DNA of 64,000 bases, taken from assembly GCA_963930775.1 (NCBI GenBank), contig OZ005693.1, positions 3,472,001-3,536,000 on the forward strand, given 5' to 3'. Below are positions 35,306-47,341 of the stretch, in pieces. Under the pieces are notes generated by a model. The model did not search any database. It was given only the letters and a program-made list of their open reading frames with translations, and was not told the origin of the DNA. The DNA comes from Cliona cf. orientalis (taxonomy: Eukaryota; Porifera; Demospongiae; Clionaida; Clionaidae). Position numbers and translations under genes: made by a program. Numbering within the stretch: position 1 is the first letter of the stretch; every line of letters begins with the position of its first letter.

Positions 35306-38093
35306 TCAATAAGAGTAGTATCTTTCAGCAAAGAAATGCTCATTGGGCAGTAAATCTTCTCTTTTCCGCATCTTGTATTGCTTCACTATCCACGCTAAAA
35401 TTACGAAGAGGGAGAGATATGCAACTATTATTAGTAGTGCATACCAAAATTCACAGCTGATAGTCCCAGTACCCAAACTCGAGAGATCATTTTTGTAGAG
35501 CACCACTGCAATTATAACAAGTGTGGGGATTGAACATATTGAAATCAAGGTATACTGTGCTCCTATTATTGCACCCTTCATGGAGTAAGGGGCTTGAGAA
35601 CAGATGAACTCTATTAACCCTGTAAGGAGGAAGGTTAGTGCGATAAAATGGAGATATCGAGGAATGGCCAACCACCGATTGTTTAGATTTTGGCTTAGTA
35701 AGCCATATCTTTCATGAAATATACACTGGATAGTTGCATTGTATTCGCTTTTTAAATAGTTGTGTCAGGAGATGACGTCAAAAGCAATCAATGTAGTGAT
35801 ACGCATAATTTGAACAATTATTCCCATCAAAATTTTCCATAAACTTGTTATTTTTCTACAGCATATACAGCGTTGAAAGAGTGGATAAATGATAAATTCG
35901 TGAAATATAATCAACAGGAGTATACCAAGATTAACACTGTTGGTTAGGCTTGTTTCCTCGTAACATTTAGCAACAACTCCTCTAGAACCTAGAACATTCA
36001 ATTCAGTGAATTGGTTATATTGCTTTTCTAGGTAAAAGTACAAAGTATTTGCTGCAACAAGTACACTTGCAATCACACCAAAGATAGATATTAGAGGGAG
36101 AAATCTCAGAAGTGTTTTGACATCTTCCACCTGCTCTGTTGTGAATGGTCCTCCATATTTACTCTTACCAAAGTCAATACGAGAAGGAAGCTCATCTTCA
36201 CAGTAGGTGAAGGCACTTCTGCATCGAGGATGCTTTGTAACAATGGAAAATTTGATGATCTTATAGATCAATTTAAACGAAAATTTAGGTGGTGGCTCCT
36301 TTATTAATAATTTATTGTAACCAATGATCAGTAGTAGTGCTAGTGTAAGACACACACAAAGTATTAATGAAAGACAGAGCTTATTTCGTGCAGTGAGGCA
36401 CATAAAATTAAACTCTACAACAAATCCAGTAGTGATTAGGGAGTTCACATACCAAACTATGTAGGACTTTATTTCAGTTGTTGAAGCATTGTGGAGCTGA
36501 TCTAGTCCAAACTGAATGATATTGGATTGAAATGCTCCAAGCCCAATGCTTATCAGGCAGAATAGTGAAGTTTGAACAATATGATTATCGTAATGGTAAT
36601 AAGTCTCGTTAAGTTGTCCAACAACAGCACTTACTGTTATTGCAATCATAAGGAGCCACATTGACCAAATACTACAACGAATCACTTTGTACCTTCCAAT
36701 GAAGGCATCAGTTAGCCATCCTGCCATGGCTGTGGTAACGGTAAAAGGAATAAGCAAAACCCCATATACTGGTTCGTGAACTGCAGAGGTTAGAACGAAA
36801 TAGAAGATGCTTGTGACTAGATAACTGACAGCCAGTATCAATACAGCTCCTTTGTTCTTAACCCTTCTTATCTGATAGTGTTTTACATTGCAGCAGGAAC
36901 TTTTTTTTTTTTTTTCTATAATACTTTATGCAACACATAGGTTTGCAGTGGATACATAGATAGTTAAGACAACTAATCAAGTATGTACCCAGAAACTATG
37001 TAAAAGTATAATAAAACGAAAAGAAAAGCAGACACACAAGTTAATTATGAGGCATTGAAATGCTATTTTTGAAAGATGCGAGAGTCTGCATTGTGACCTG
37101 ATCTTCGTTCAGCAAATTCCACGCTCGGATTGAGCTTGGAACAAAGGAGTGAAAATAGTAGTTTGTTCGAGCAAACGGACATTGTAGAGTGTCTGATCTT
37201 GCGAGCCTACTGGAGTGGGAGGGTTGTGTGATGAAGATGTCCTCAGGGAAATAGCAGAGGCCATGAACAATCTTGAAGACTTGTGCAAGTTTCAGGTGAA
37301 GTCGCCGCTCACTAAGTTTTGGTACATCAGTGATGCTTACCAACTGCTCATAACCCAAGTTCCACTGTCGTGAGATCAACTTGAGGGCAAACTTCTGTAC
37401 TGCTTCCAGCCTATCAGTATCGCCTTGTAGGTAGGGGTCCCAGACTTGCGATGCATATTCCAAGTGAGGGCGGACTAGGCTAATGTACAGCTGCTTAAGG
37501 GTGGCTGGATCAACATTCTCATAAAATTGCCTATACAGTAGGCCTAGAATCCTTCTTGCTTTAGTACAAAGTTCAGAAATGTGATCTGACCAAGAAAGAT
37601 TCCTGCTGAAGAGCACACCAAGGTATTTAAAGATCTCCACCTCTTCTAGCTCTGACCCACACAAGTAAAGAGACACCGATCTGGTTGTTGGACATCTTTT
37701 TTTAGAGAGGATCATAGACTTGCACTTCTGTGGATTAAGCTGTAGTAGATGATTATCAGACCATTCCTCCAGCTTAGTTACATCTGACTGGACTTCTTCA
37801 AATTTACGAGTGTCTCGGATTAATCGATGGTAAAGAATATCATCAGCATACATTACCAGAGATGAAGTTGGTGACAAGGACACCTCAGTGATGTCATCGA
37901 TATAAATGGAGAATAATAGTGGACCTAGTACTGAGCCTTGTGGAACTCCGGATGTAACTGAAGCTAAGCACGATTTAGCTCCGTTTACCACGACTTGTTG
38001 TTACTTCTCTTTACTAGTGATTTCCTGGTTATTGAAACTTGCTAATGAAATATTTTTTGAAGAACTTGATGAGTTGGTATTGTCCTCTGTCAT
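35306..38093 (-). pseudogene. POT9: subfamily 2 transporter broken by a LINE and a nonsense codon
   Basis: Start MTEDNTNSS..SKNISLASFNNQEIT (ATG at 38093) is separated from YQIRRVKNKGAV (36890) by a 1.1 kb LINE in the same orientation. From 36841 to 35306 the frame is open except for one TGA at 35772-35774, where all paralogs have an Arg codon CGA (DVISRHNYLK); this is a CpG-type C to T change. Otherwise it is very close to POT5, its block-duplication partner. Two lesions only, so loss was recent. Confidence 0.9.
36901..38000 (-). mobile_element. 5'-truncated LINE (Jockey/CR1-like) in POT9
   Basis: Minus-strand 3' end is a run of 15 A (plus-strand T, 36901-36915). An open 316-codon stretch (37041-37991) carries reverse-transcriptase motif B SGVPQGSVLGPLLFSIYIDD and the catalytic YADD, then the thumb and C-terminal region with LVRPHLEYASQVWDPY, as in Jockey/CR1-type non-LTR elements. 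Upstream domains (endonuclease, fingers, motif A) are missing by 5' truncation. Surviving part is uninterrupted, so insertion was recent. No clear target duplication. Confidence 0.93.
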
Positions 38094-40136
38094 GATTTTA
38101 AAGTGGCTTCACTCTTACTGAATAAACACATGCATTTATTTATCTTTCAACGAGTATTCCAATGGGCATGTAATTAATATAGTCACCATTGATCTTGTTT
38201 TTGATTTGTTATTTTAAGGGTTTTGATTTACTTTTGTGTTATCTGCAGTTGAATACTAAAATTTTTACTAAGCAGAGTGTTTACATAATGTACCAGTAGT
38301 TTTTGTAGCCTCGTCCCCAGTCTCCCTAATCTTTTCTTCTGTAACATTGAAAACATGGGAATGGCCTGGGAACGAGATTATAGTTTCTGTACCTAGCTAT
38401 ATTCAAAAATACTGTACTGATTAATTGAACATAATTGCTGCATTGGTATTACTATAGTTGTGATTCAGTATTGCTTATAGTTATAATACATTTGCATGTA
38501 AGTGTAGTTGTTATAATAGTAACTTAAAGGTGAAGTGATCATTACAAGACTATTATAATAGTTCTCTATTCGCATGCTAAAACACAGTTGTGTAACAAAC
38601 ACCAGAATGGCTATAGTTTCGTTATCTTTTATTCACTAAACTTTGGGAATTAGCATGTTAATAATAACTTTGAGCCGAAACATTTTCTGAAGTATCATAG
38701 GAACTTTTGGAGGTCAATGTGGGAAAAAAACATAGCATAGACATCAATTATAGTTCGGTACTAGTCTCTCCTGCAAATCATGATAAGACAAGAAGCCAGA
38801 AATGGGACATTATATGACGATATTCCAGCAGCATTTCTTGTGAACCTAGTTGCTTCACTGTGTATAGGACCTAAATGTAGCTCACCTAACAAATAAGCTA
38901 GGGTGTTCAGTGAAGCGTACTGCTGTACGATTCCAATTGTATAGCATTTATGTGTGTACAAGATAGTCATCTGATTCATCAAGGTAACACTAGCAAAAGG
39001 AGTAAATATCTACTTGAGAAAGCATGATTGCTATCATGAATATTGTTAGATGAAGTTTAATTTGATTATGTAGCCGAGGATGTGTGTGTGTACCACCTGG
39101 CATAATAATACACTACTGCAATGTTTTGTACAATGATGGTGGTTCCCTTGTTCTTAAGCTATCACATCTGGTACATCTTATCAATGATTATCAATTGACT
39201 TAATCAGAGCAATGCTTTGATTATAGTGTTCAGTTTGAAACTAAAGGCTGTTTCATGTGTTAAATTGTCATTTCTGATGAAAAATTTTCCTTTCTTTGGT
39301 TTAATTTTGTACCATACCAATTGATGTTCCTATGTACCTATTTATGAGGATAATGTTTATGAAGCAAGCCCCACAGTTATCACTTCATGACATGAGAAAA
39401 TCACTGTATTGATGTATACATGTAGCAATATTAATACATCATCCTTACATATGCTTGAAAGCTCATAGTGTTTGTGCATGATTATTGCCGTACAAAATCA
39501 TCAATATTAATTGTCAATGACCACCAGTGAACTCTAAATTTTAATGATGTAGGGTTAAGCCTATAGTTTCCCTTGGCAATTGAAAAAATTTAATAGTCTA
39601 CATAGCCAACTAGGATTGTAGGATCAAAGCTCGATCTTGACTGTAGCACTTTCAGATTGTTAGCATATTATTTCAGATTCTGGATGAGTGGTAACAAAAG
39701 AAGCAAACCCTTAATTATTTCATACAGAATAAACATAATATACTCTAATTGATGTAAATATAGTTTTTCATAGTATGAAAATTGATATACCTGCAATGTA
39801 AATTCGTGAGTGGCTCATAAGTGTGGTGATGCACTATTATCAGGTATACTCCCCACATATATTATGAGTACAAGACATGTTTTCTCTTGGTGCATGGACT
39901 GCAATACTGATACTTTCCAGCGTAAATTTAAAGAAAATATTTATAGTGAACTGTAGACTGTTGATCTGAGAAAAGTGAAAGATGACGTATCCTGAATATC
40001 AGTGATCATTTTGATTGTGATAGTATCTATCAGCAAAGAAAAATTGTATAATATTATGCATGCATACACTAATTCACACACATGTATACAATTAAAACTA
40101 TAGTTTAACTCGATCCACATGTGCTATGCACGATAT
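38094..40136. other. Repeated spacer POT9-POT10
   Basis: Collinear with 21424-23624; no gene. It lacks the 330-base insert seen there and so shows the older state. Confidence 0.75.
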
Positions 40137-40705
40137 TTAATAAGAGTAGTATCTTTCAGCAAAGAAGTGTTCATTGGGCAGTAAATCTTCTCTTTTTCAC
40201 ATCTTGTATTGCTTTACCATCCATGCTAAAAGTATGAAAAGGGAGAGATATGCGACTATTATGCAGCTGTTATTAGCAGTGCATACCAAAATTCACTGCT
40301 GATGGTCCCAGTACCCAAATTTGACAGATCCTTTTTGAAGCGTACCACTGCAATTATTGCAAGTGTGGGGATTGAACAAATTCAAGAAATCAAGGTATAC
40401 TGTACTCCCATTAATGCACCCTTCATTGAGTAAGGGGCTTGAGAACATATAAATTCTATTAATCCCGTAAGGAGGAAGGTTAGTGAGATGAAATTGGAAT
40501 GGCTAACCATCGATTGTTTAGATTTTGGCTTAGAAGGCCACGCCTTTCATTGAATATACACTGGATAGTTGCATTGTATTCATTTTTTAAATAGTTGTGT
40601 CGGGAGATGACATCAAAAGCAATCAGTGTGGTGACACGCATAATTTGAATGATTATTGCCATCAAAATTTTCCTTAAACTCGTTATTCTTCCACAGCATA
40701 TACAG
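40137..40705 (-). pseudogene. POT10: C-terminal third only, twin of POT6
   Basis: Same 5' junction (..TATACAG then CATATTCTTTG) and same 11-base insertion as POT6, so both descend from one truncated ancestor copied in a block. Further damage is its own: missing codons for the QYLHF segment near 40490 and extra bases near 40385. Confidence 0.88.
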
Positions 40706-40800
40706 CATATTCTTTGTTTTAGCTAAACAAGTCGGTCATTTCTCGATTCCCAGTACCGTGAATTTGGGTAGTCCATTCCATGTTCTGCTTGTGATAGTAA

Positions 40801-41065
40801 GGCCAAGCAAAATTGATTATTAGTTTCTCATCCAATGTTCAGGAATTTCCCCAGGCGGGAGGGTGGCTTTTTATTTTATTTTTTGTCATGAATATCATTA
40901 AATGTCATCATGAATTTCATTAAAAATGGGCGAGTCTATGACGTAATGCCTCGTGCATTTTTTTAGTGATAGTTTTAATGATATTCATGAATTAAAATGT
41001 AGTCAGGCGGAGGAAAAACTAGAGGCGGGCGGGGATGAGAAACTAATATTCAATTTTATTTGGCC
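40801..41065. mobile_element. 265 bp Harbinger-type MITE
   Basis: Inverted ends of about 33 bases with three mismatches: GGCCAAGCAAAATTGATTAT and GGCCAAATAAAATTGAATAT, both continuing TAGTTTCTCATCC. TAA flanks it (40798-40800, 41066-41068). The empty site is seen at 24296 (TAGTAATGTCTATAACC). Confidence 0.92.
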
Positions 41066-41092
41066 TAATGTATATATAACCCTAAAGATTAT

Positions 41093-41549
41093 TACCGTAT
41101 GGCAGGTAATTTTTGTGGAGTGCTAATATTCGTTATTTTTATGGTTGACTTAATTAGCAGTAACAAATTTTTTTCCCCGACAAAAATTAATGCCTACGGT
41201 GATAATTATGGTTATGTGAGTCCATGACGATGGGCGTAGCCACAAATATTGTGGTATAGCATGGCCAACACTTCCCAGTGTTAGCAAGTAACAGTTAATT
41301 GCCACTGTCATCCATTGGCAACTGATAGCGTCTTTGATACTAATATTCTTCTGTCTATCTCATGCTATTTTTTCAAGTCTCTGTAGGTATACTATGGCTT
41401 ATTAACAAAGAAGATCGCAAGTGAGATCGAGTGTGTGTATTGATTACATCATTGCTTGTGCAGTGCCACGCCCCTGGACTGGTTGCTACAAAATTTAAAA
41501 CCACGAAAATTAATTTTGAAGTTACCCGAAAGTTACCCGCCATATGGTA
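41093..41549. mobile_element. TACCGTATGG-ended element, most complete copy
   Basis: Left end TACCGTATGGCAGGTAATTT, right end AGTTACCCGCCATATGGTA inverted. About 457 bp, no transposase. Copies also at 24318, 28189, 32410 and 46158. Target duplication not clear. Confidence 0.8.
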
Positions 41550-41842
41550 TATGGCTACAGAATACAGTACACAGGCTATAGGGCAACTGAACTCTGGCAT
41601 GGAATCTGTAGTGGCAGTATCTTGTAAAATTATCCTGCAGGCCTGATCTCGAGCAATATGAATAGATAAATGTGTGTCGCCATAGCTATAATGGTCTCAT
41701 CTTAGAATGGAGTGAGTTATATAGATACACGTAGTCACCATCCTGGCTTAGGTTTTATTGCAATAGGCTAAGCTTGGTTGTAGATGGCAATAATTTCAGT
41801 AGCTCTCTGCAGTTTAGCAGTCCGCCCATTATGATGATACCG

Positions 41843-41994
41843 TAGGTCGGGTTTTAATTGCAAGTATCTATTAATTGCGAATTGCGCGTTTTTGTACGTT
41901 TCGCAATTAATAGATTCGCAAACGTATACAACGTACACGTATACTACAGTACGGTACGGGGTCGTCTATCGCAATTATTGGATTCGCAATTTGG
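41843..41994. other. Short insertion with GCAATTAATAGATTCGCAA repeats
   Basis: About 150 bases absent from 25850. Three diverged copies of a motif CGCAATTA(A/T)T(A/G)GATTCGCAA lie at 41871, 41909 and 41970. Family unknown. Confidence 0.55.
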
Positions 41995-43152
41995 CCTGGT
42001 GGTATTTTCTTGAAAAAGTACGATTATACTCATATTTTCAAATCCAAAAAGAAAACATTGACAGTATGAATAGTCAACTGTTGATCAATCTGAAAAAAAT
42101 AACACAAATATCAATGATCATTATTATTGTAAATAGTACCTCTTAGCAAAGACTAATTGGTACATGCATGCATACACTAATTCACACACCTGTGTACAAA
42201 TAAAATTGTGATCTAATTTCACATGTATATGTGCTATGTCAATAAGAATAGTATCTTTCAGCAAAGAAATGTTCATTGGGCAGTAAATCTTCTCTTTTCC
42301 GCATCTTATATCGCTTTACCATCCATGCTAAAATTACAAAGAGAGATAGACATGCAACTATTATTAGCAGTGCATATACCAAAATTCACAACCGATAATC
42401 CCAGTACCCAAACTCGAGAGATCCTTTTTGTAGAATACCACTGCAGCAATTATTACAACCAAGGGGATTATACAAACAGAAATCAAGGTAAACTGTGCTC
42501 CTATTATGACACCCTTCATGGAATAAGGAGCTTGAGAACAAATGAACTCTGTTTCGCCTGTGAGGAGAAAGGTTAGTGAGATAAAATGGAGATATTGAGG
42601 AATGGCCAACCACCGATAATTTAGACTTTGGCTTAGAAGGCCATGATTTTCATGAAATTTACACTGGATAGTTGCATTGTATTCACTTTTTAAATAGTTG
42701 TGTCGGGAGATGACATCAAAAGCAATCAGTGTGGTGACACGCATAGTTTGAAAGATTATTCCCATCAAAATTTTCCATAAACTCTTTATTCTTCCACAGC
42801 ATATACAGCCATAAAAGAGTGGGTAAATGATAAATTCGTGGAATACAATCAACAGCAGTATGAAACGCTCCAAGCCCAATGCTTATCAGGAAGAATAGTG
42901 AAGTTTGAACAATATACTTATCATAATAGCGATAAATCTTATTTAATTGTCCGACAACAGCATGCACTTACAGTTATTGCAATCATAACGAGCCACATTA
43001 TCCAAATACTGCAATGAATCACTTTGTACCTTCCAATGAAGGCATCAGTCAGATATCCTGCTATGGCTGTGGTAATTATATATACTACAACGAAAAATAT
43101 TTTTCAGAGCGACAATTTTCTTATATAGTCCGTGTCATTACATGAGGGCATG

Positions 43153-43953
43153 CTCAGGTGCATTAAGGACTGGGACCGTGGGCGCCGTGCGCAATGCGCT
43201 TAATTAGCTATTCTTATGCAAATTGTTCACGTGGACCTGATAACAATATTGTGCTACCCTCGCTAATCGAGTTATCTGTTGATAGAAAATGTCTAATAAA
43301 GGTTCGATCAACTTACAAAAACACTGTAAAGCCGTTCGCCTTCGTGAGTAAAGGTTTGCCAAGTGTACTATAGCACGATGTACAAGTTGATTTGTCATGT
43401 GACCTATGGACACGCCCACAATCATAGCCATACAGCCATGCAGTAGAGTCTAGGCAGCTTGAGGCGGTGGAGAAAACTTGCCAGAGAAGGTGGCAAACGA
43501 AGGTTATTAGTTAATTTGGATAACAAAGATGAGATGCTGCTTTTGCAAAGCGAATTGGTTACTTATCCTTCGAGTTATTTCAAGAAGATTGTTGTCTCAG
43601 CAATCGTGAGTGGACGTTTTTATTGATTATTTCTTACTTGTTAGTTCAGGCAGCCTTGCAAAAGCAGAACTAGTTAATACAATTGTAACAATCGTGTTAA
43701 GAGCAAAAAAGTCAATATCCAAGTAGTTTTTCTCCACCGCCTTTCTCGATTTCTGCTCAATTAGTGGGTGTGTTGCTGAAGCCGTAACAGTGCTGTTATT
43801 TGGTGGGCGTGGCTTGCGGTTAGAGGAGTCCTTGATCTAACTTATGGTGAAGGTTTGATGTCGGTCACACATACATTTGGGAAGATATGACACCTCAAAC
43901 ATAACACAAAAATGTCCTGCAAAATGGCTGTCCCAGTCCTTAATGCACCTGAG
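43153..43953. mobile_element. Element B, 801 bp MITE
   Basis: Perfect 24-base inverted ends starting CTCAGGTGCATTAAGGACTG. Inserted in element A at GGGCATG/GATACG, as the uninterrupted A copy at 46615 shows; TG is repeated at the ends. It also holds an internal inverted pair (GGCGGTGGAGAAAA near 43463, TTTTTCTCCACCGCC near 43727). No coding. Confidence 0.92.
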
Positions 43954-43984
43954 TGGATACGCGTCCTGGAAGCGCCCGGTTGCT

Positions 43985-44318
43985 AGCATCATAGATATTA
44001 TAGACTTACGTGCTTTGATAAGGACACCTATGAGTGATAATAAATCTTAACTGTCTAGTAGAATATTGATAACACTAACGTGAGCTTCCCTGGACATCCT
44101 AAAAGTGTGTTGACCACAAAACCACTGCTAGCCACGCTGTAGCAAACCGCTAAGTGGGTACATACTTGAGTGCTTATCTGCAATTCGCCTGGTAAAGTGC
44201 AGCTGCATATGCGCATGCAATACTATTACTTGGGCTTAATGGGACACGGATTGCCCGTGCGTATATATTGCTCACGTGAGCAGTTTCCAATCCCGTGTAC
44301 GTAAGTCTATAATAGCAT
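43985..44318. mobile_element. Element C, 334 bp MITE
   Basis: Imperfect inverted ends with shared core ATTATAGACTTACGT; GCT on both sides (43982-43984, 44319-44321). Uninterrupted A has GGTTGCTATGAACG at 46643. Near its right end is the 12-base palindrome GCTCACGTGAGC, also found at 57475. Confidence 0.85.
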
Positions 44319-44760
44319 GCTATGAACGAGCCGCACTACAAGGCTCAGGATTGGTCAGAACTGTAGGGCCGTGTGTACAAAGAAGAGTAGCCTTGACGCC
44401 TCGGGGCATAGCTACAGCTAGCGACGCATTGTCGATCGAACGATCGGCGCGAAGCGCCGCGCGTTTTGAAAGGCCTGCTAAGCAGGCGCTGGCGCTAGCC
44501 ACTGAGCCTTTACCTGTCAGTAGTCGGTAGCAACGTTCGAGCAGAGCGAGAACGTTGCCATAGCACACTTGCTTGCTTTGCCAAGGGGTGTGGCCTAGAA
44601 TGCAACCGCTTCCATCTGCGCATGCGCACGGTACCAATTAATGGACAATCTTGCCCAGGCAGGATACTGTTTGTGCATGAACTATTTACTGTTAATAGAT
44701 GATAATGCATGCTAGCCACACTATCTCATGATTGTGACATTAAATATCCTTGTAGCTATA
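44319..44760. mobile_element. Element A right part, hairpin-rich
   Basis: Adjacent short palindromes: TCGATCGAACGATCG, GGCGCGAAGCGCC, GGCCTGCTAAGCAGGC and AACGTTCGAGCAGAGCGAGAACGTT-type. G+C is well above the surroundings. The same order is kept in the second copy at 46760-46950. Non-coding by appearance. Confidence 0.75.
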
Positions 44761-46157
44761 GAATATAATAATTCTAAAGAGGAGTAAAGTTCTAACCTGC
44801 TAGGCTGACTGGCTACACAATACAGTAGCAGCTAGCTAGCGCCATACGGATAGCTAGCTATATTTGATTTCATCTACCTGATTTCACAAACGCCTGATAG
44901 CTAGCATGTATCTTTCTGATCAGAGAAGGAACATAGCAGCTTAAAGCCTACCGCGTGGGTGGGTCAAAGTGCCGCGCACTTCCGCTATACACCTTAAAGT
45001 GCTCATATCACCCAGGATGTGGTTAGGGCAATATGAGTATTGCCCGGCCGCTCTTGCGCCATGAGCTTTGACATAGAACCCATGTCCAAAGCAATATCTA
45101 TGTATGTACGAACACATTAGATCATCGATAGGTGATATGGATGTTTTTAGCGTAAAGTGCCAATTATCAACATACGGTTTCCTCCTGCGTGTGCTGTTGC
45201 TTAGGAACATCGCCTGAACTTCGAACTTGGACCATAAGGTAGGGCGTCGCCAGGGCTACAAGTACCTAAAGTCTCATGGGGCTGCCAATAAAAGTACGTT
45301 TGCAATGGCAGTTTTAGCTTATAATTGCGAATGCCAGTTATCAACAGTCGGTACGTATTATCGACACACCGTATACTTTCAATACAATCGATTATCCTCA
45401 CTTGGAGCTTTATCATCACAGTGCATGCAATCCAAGAGTAAGAAAATAAAAAATATTAGCAGGTGCATAATCATGAGCTCTAACTACTGAGGTAACTTCA
45501 TGTTCATAGGTGAGCTTGTACCAAATGGAAGAATAATCCAAACCAGATGTACTGGTTTGTGAACTGCAGAGGTTACAAGGAAATAAAAGATGCTTGTGAC
45601 TAGATAACTGATTGCCAGTACCAGTAAAGCTCCTTTGTTCTTAATCCTTCTTATCTGATAGCGTTGTACATCACAGTAAGCTTTTAATTTTTCCTTCCCA
45701 GTGGTTCCCTGGTTGTTGAAACTTGCTAATAAAATTCTTTTTGAAGAATTTGATGAATATATCTTCTTTTCTGTCATGATTTTCAACAGATATAGATAGT
45801 TCTTATTTGACAAATGTACAATGATTGTGAATTATTAGTCTTCACTCTTGATCTTGTTCATTGCTTGTAAATTATGCATTTTTATTAGGTGTGCAGGTTT
45901 TATTTATAGTTCGTCTGTACTTCAACACTGTAATATTATCCAGTAGATTGTGAACAATAATATCATTGTTTTTTTTCTGTGTATATACACAAGCATGTGG
46001 GTGTAATGATTATGAAAGTAAAGTAGTGAAAATTATCATTCTTTCGTGAGTTATAGCTAGCATATTCTTTGTTTTTAGCTAACTTAAGCAAAGTCGGCCA
46101 TTTCTAAGTTTCAGTACCATAAATTAGGATTAAATTTAATTCCATTCCATAGTGACA

Positions 46158-46530
46158 TACTTAGCAGTAACAAAAATTTTACACCCACGTAAATTAAATT
46201 GCCCATAGTGATTTTATCCGAGTGAATCCAGATGATGGGCGCAGTCAAAGCATTGAGCGCAGCCAGCTGTTATTAATATTAGCAAGTACCAGTAGCCACT
46301 GCCATCCAGCTAATGGCTTCTTCGATACAATTCATCATATTATTATCATTCTCGTTCATGTAAAGTCGATCCCTTTGTAGGTGTGGCTTAGTAACAAAGA
46401 AGAGCGCAAGCAAGATCAAAGCATGCATATCACATCATCGTTAGTGCAGTGCCAATTAAGCCCCTGTTCTGAGGGCCTTCTCTAATTTTCCACGAAAATT
46501 AGCCCTCTCCCTCCCAATTACCTGCCATAA
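46158..46530. mobile_element. TACCGTATGG-ended element upstream of POT11, worn
   Basis: Interior follows 32410-32782 closely. Its right end is split: element A copy 2 is inserted in the terminal CCATATGGTA. Confidence 0.75.
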
Positions 46531-47123
46531 TCATAATAATAATATTATATACAACGAAAAATATTTTTCAGAGCGACAATTTTCTTATATAGTCCGTGTC
46601 ATTACATGAGGGCATGGATACGCGTTTTGGAAGCGCCCGGTTGCTATGAACGAGCCGCACTACAAGGCTCAGGATTGGTCAGAACTGTAGGGCCGTGTGC
46701 ACAAAGAAGTAACGTGTGCCCAAAGAAGAGTAGCCTTAATGCCTCGGGCCATAGCTACAGCTAGCGACGCATTGTCGATCGAACGATCGGCGCGAAGCGC
46801 CGCGCGTTTCGAAAGGCCTGCTAAGCAGGCGCTGGCGCTAGCCACCGAGCCTCGAGCGAAGCGAGAGACGAGGTCTGTTCATACCTGTCAGTACTCGGTA
46901 GCAACGTTCGAAGGTTCGAGCAGAGCGAGAACGTTGCCATAGCACACTTGCTTGCTTTGCCAAGGGGTGTGGCCTCTGCAACCGCTCCCATCTGCGCATG
47001 CGCACGGTACCAATGGACAATCAGGATACTGTTTGTGCATGAACTATGTACTGTTAATAGATGATCATGCATGCTAGCCATGCTATCCCATGATTGTGAC
47101 ATTAAACATACTTGTATATATTA
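46531..47123. mobile_element. Element A, uninterrupted copy, about 590 bp
   Basis: Has the left part, the junction bases GGATACGCGTTTTGG and GGTTGCTATGAACG, and the hairpin cluster without elements B and C. Compared with the POT11 copy it has an extra stretch near 46855-46880. Flanks rejoin as TGGTATATGTTCAAG, matching the empty site at 32778. Confidence 0.85.
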
Positions 47124-47341
47124 TGGTATATGTTCAAGTCTAAAGGAAAACATTTACAGAAAGGCTTGTAAACTGTTGATCTGAGAAAACTGAAAGATGA
47201 CACAAGTATCAATAATCACTATGATTATAGTATAGTAACTCTCAATAAAGACTAATTTGTACGTATGCATGCATACACTAATTCACACTCACATATACAA
47301 CTAAAATTGTGGTATAATTCCACACATACTATGTATGATAT

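Larger units (their letters stand above)
43073..45512. mobile_element. Composite insertion in POT11 (elements A, B, C and more)
   Basis: Element A (also whole at 46531-47123) begins near ACAACGAAAAATATTTTTCA and resumes after B (43153-43953) and after C (43985-44318), ending near 44760. A further 740 bases to 45512 are of unknown origin and carry a direct repeat TGCCA(A/G)TTATCAACA at 45156 and 45330. No transposase coding was recognised anywhere in the stack. Confidence 0.8.
42239..45777 (-). pseudogene. POT11: subfamily 2 copy with internal deletion and nested transposons
   Basis: Start MTEKKIYSSNSSKR (ATG at 45777) through RRIKNKGALLVLAISYL to about 45513; then 2.4 kb of nested mobile DNA; then GWLTDAFIGRY-region codons from about 43070 down; at 42860 the segment from FQSN to about helix 8 (including the central loop) is deleted, joining ISIGLGAF to LLLIVFHEF; then the C-terminal third, nearly identical to POT8. 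It cannot make a transporter. It is the only copy with no central loop apart from the truncated fragments. Confidence 0.88.

Noticed and set aside
44272-44283. Palindrome GCTCACGTGAGC as an E-box or CLEAR-type regulatory site
   Set aside because: It occurs inside element C and again in a related fragment at 57475, so it belongs to the transposon, not to a host promoter.
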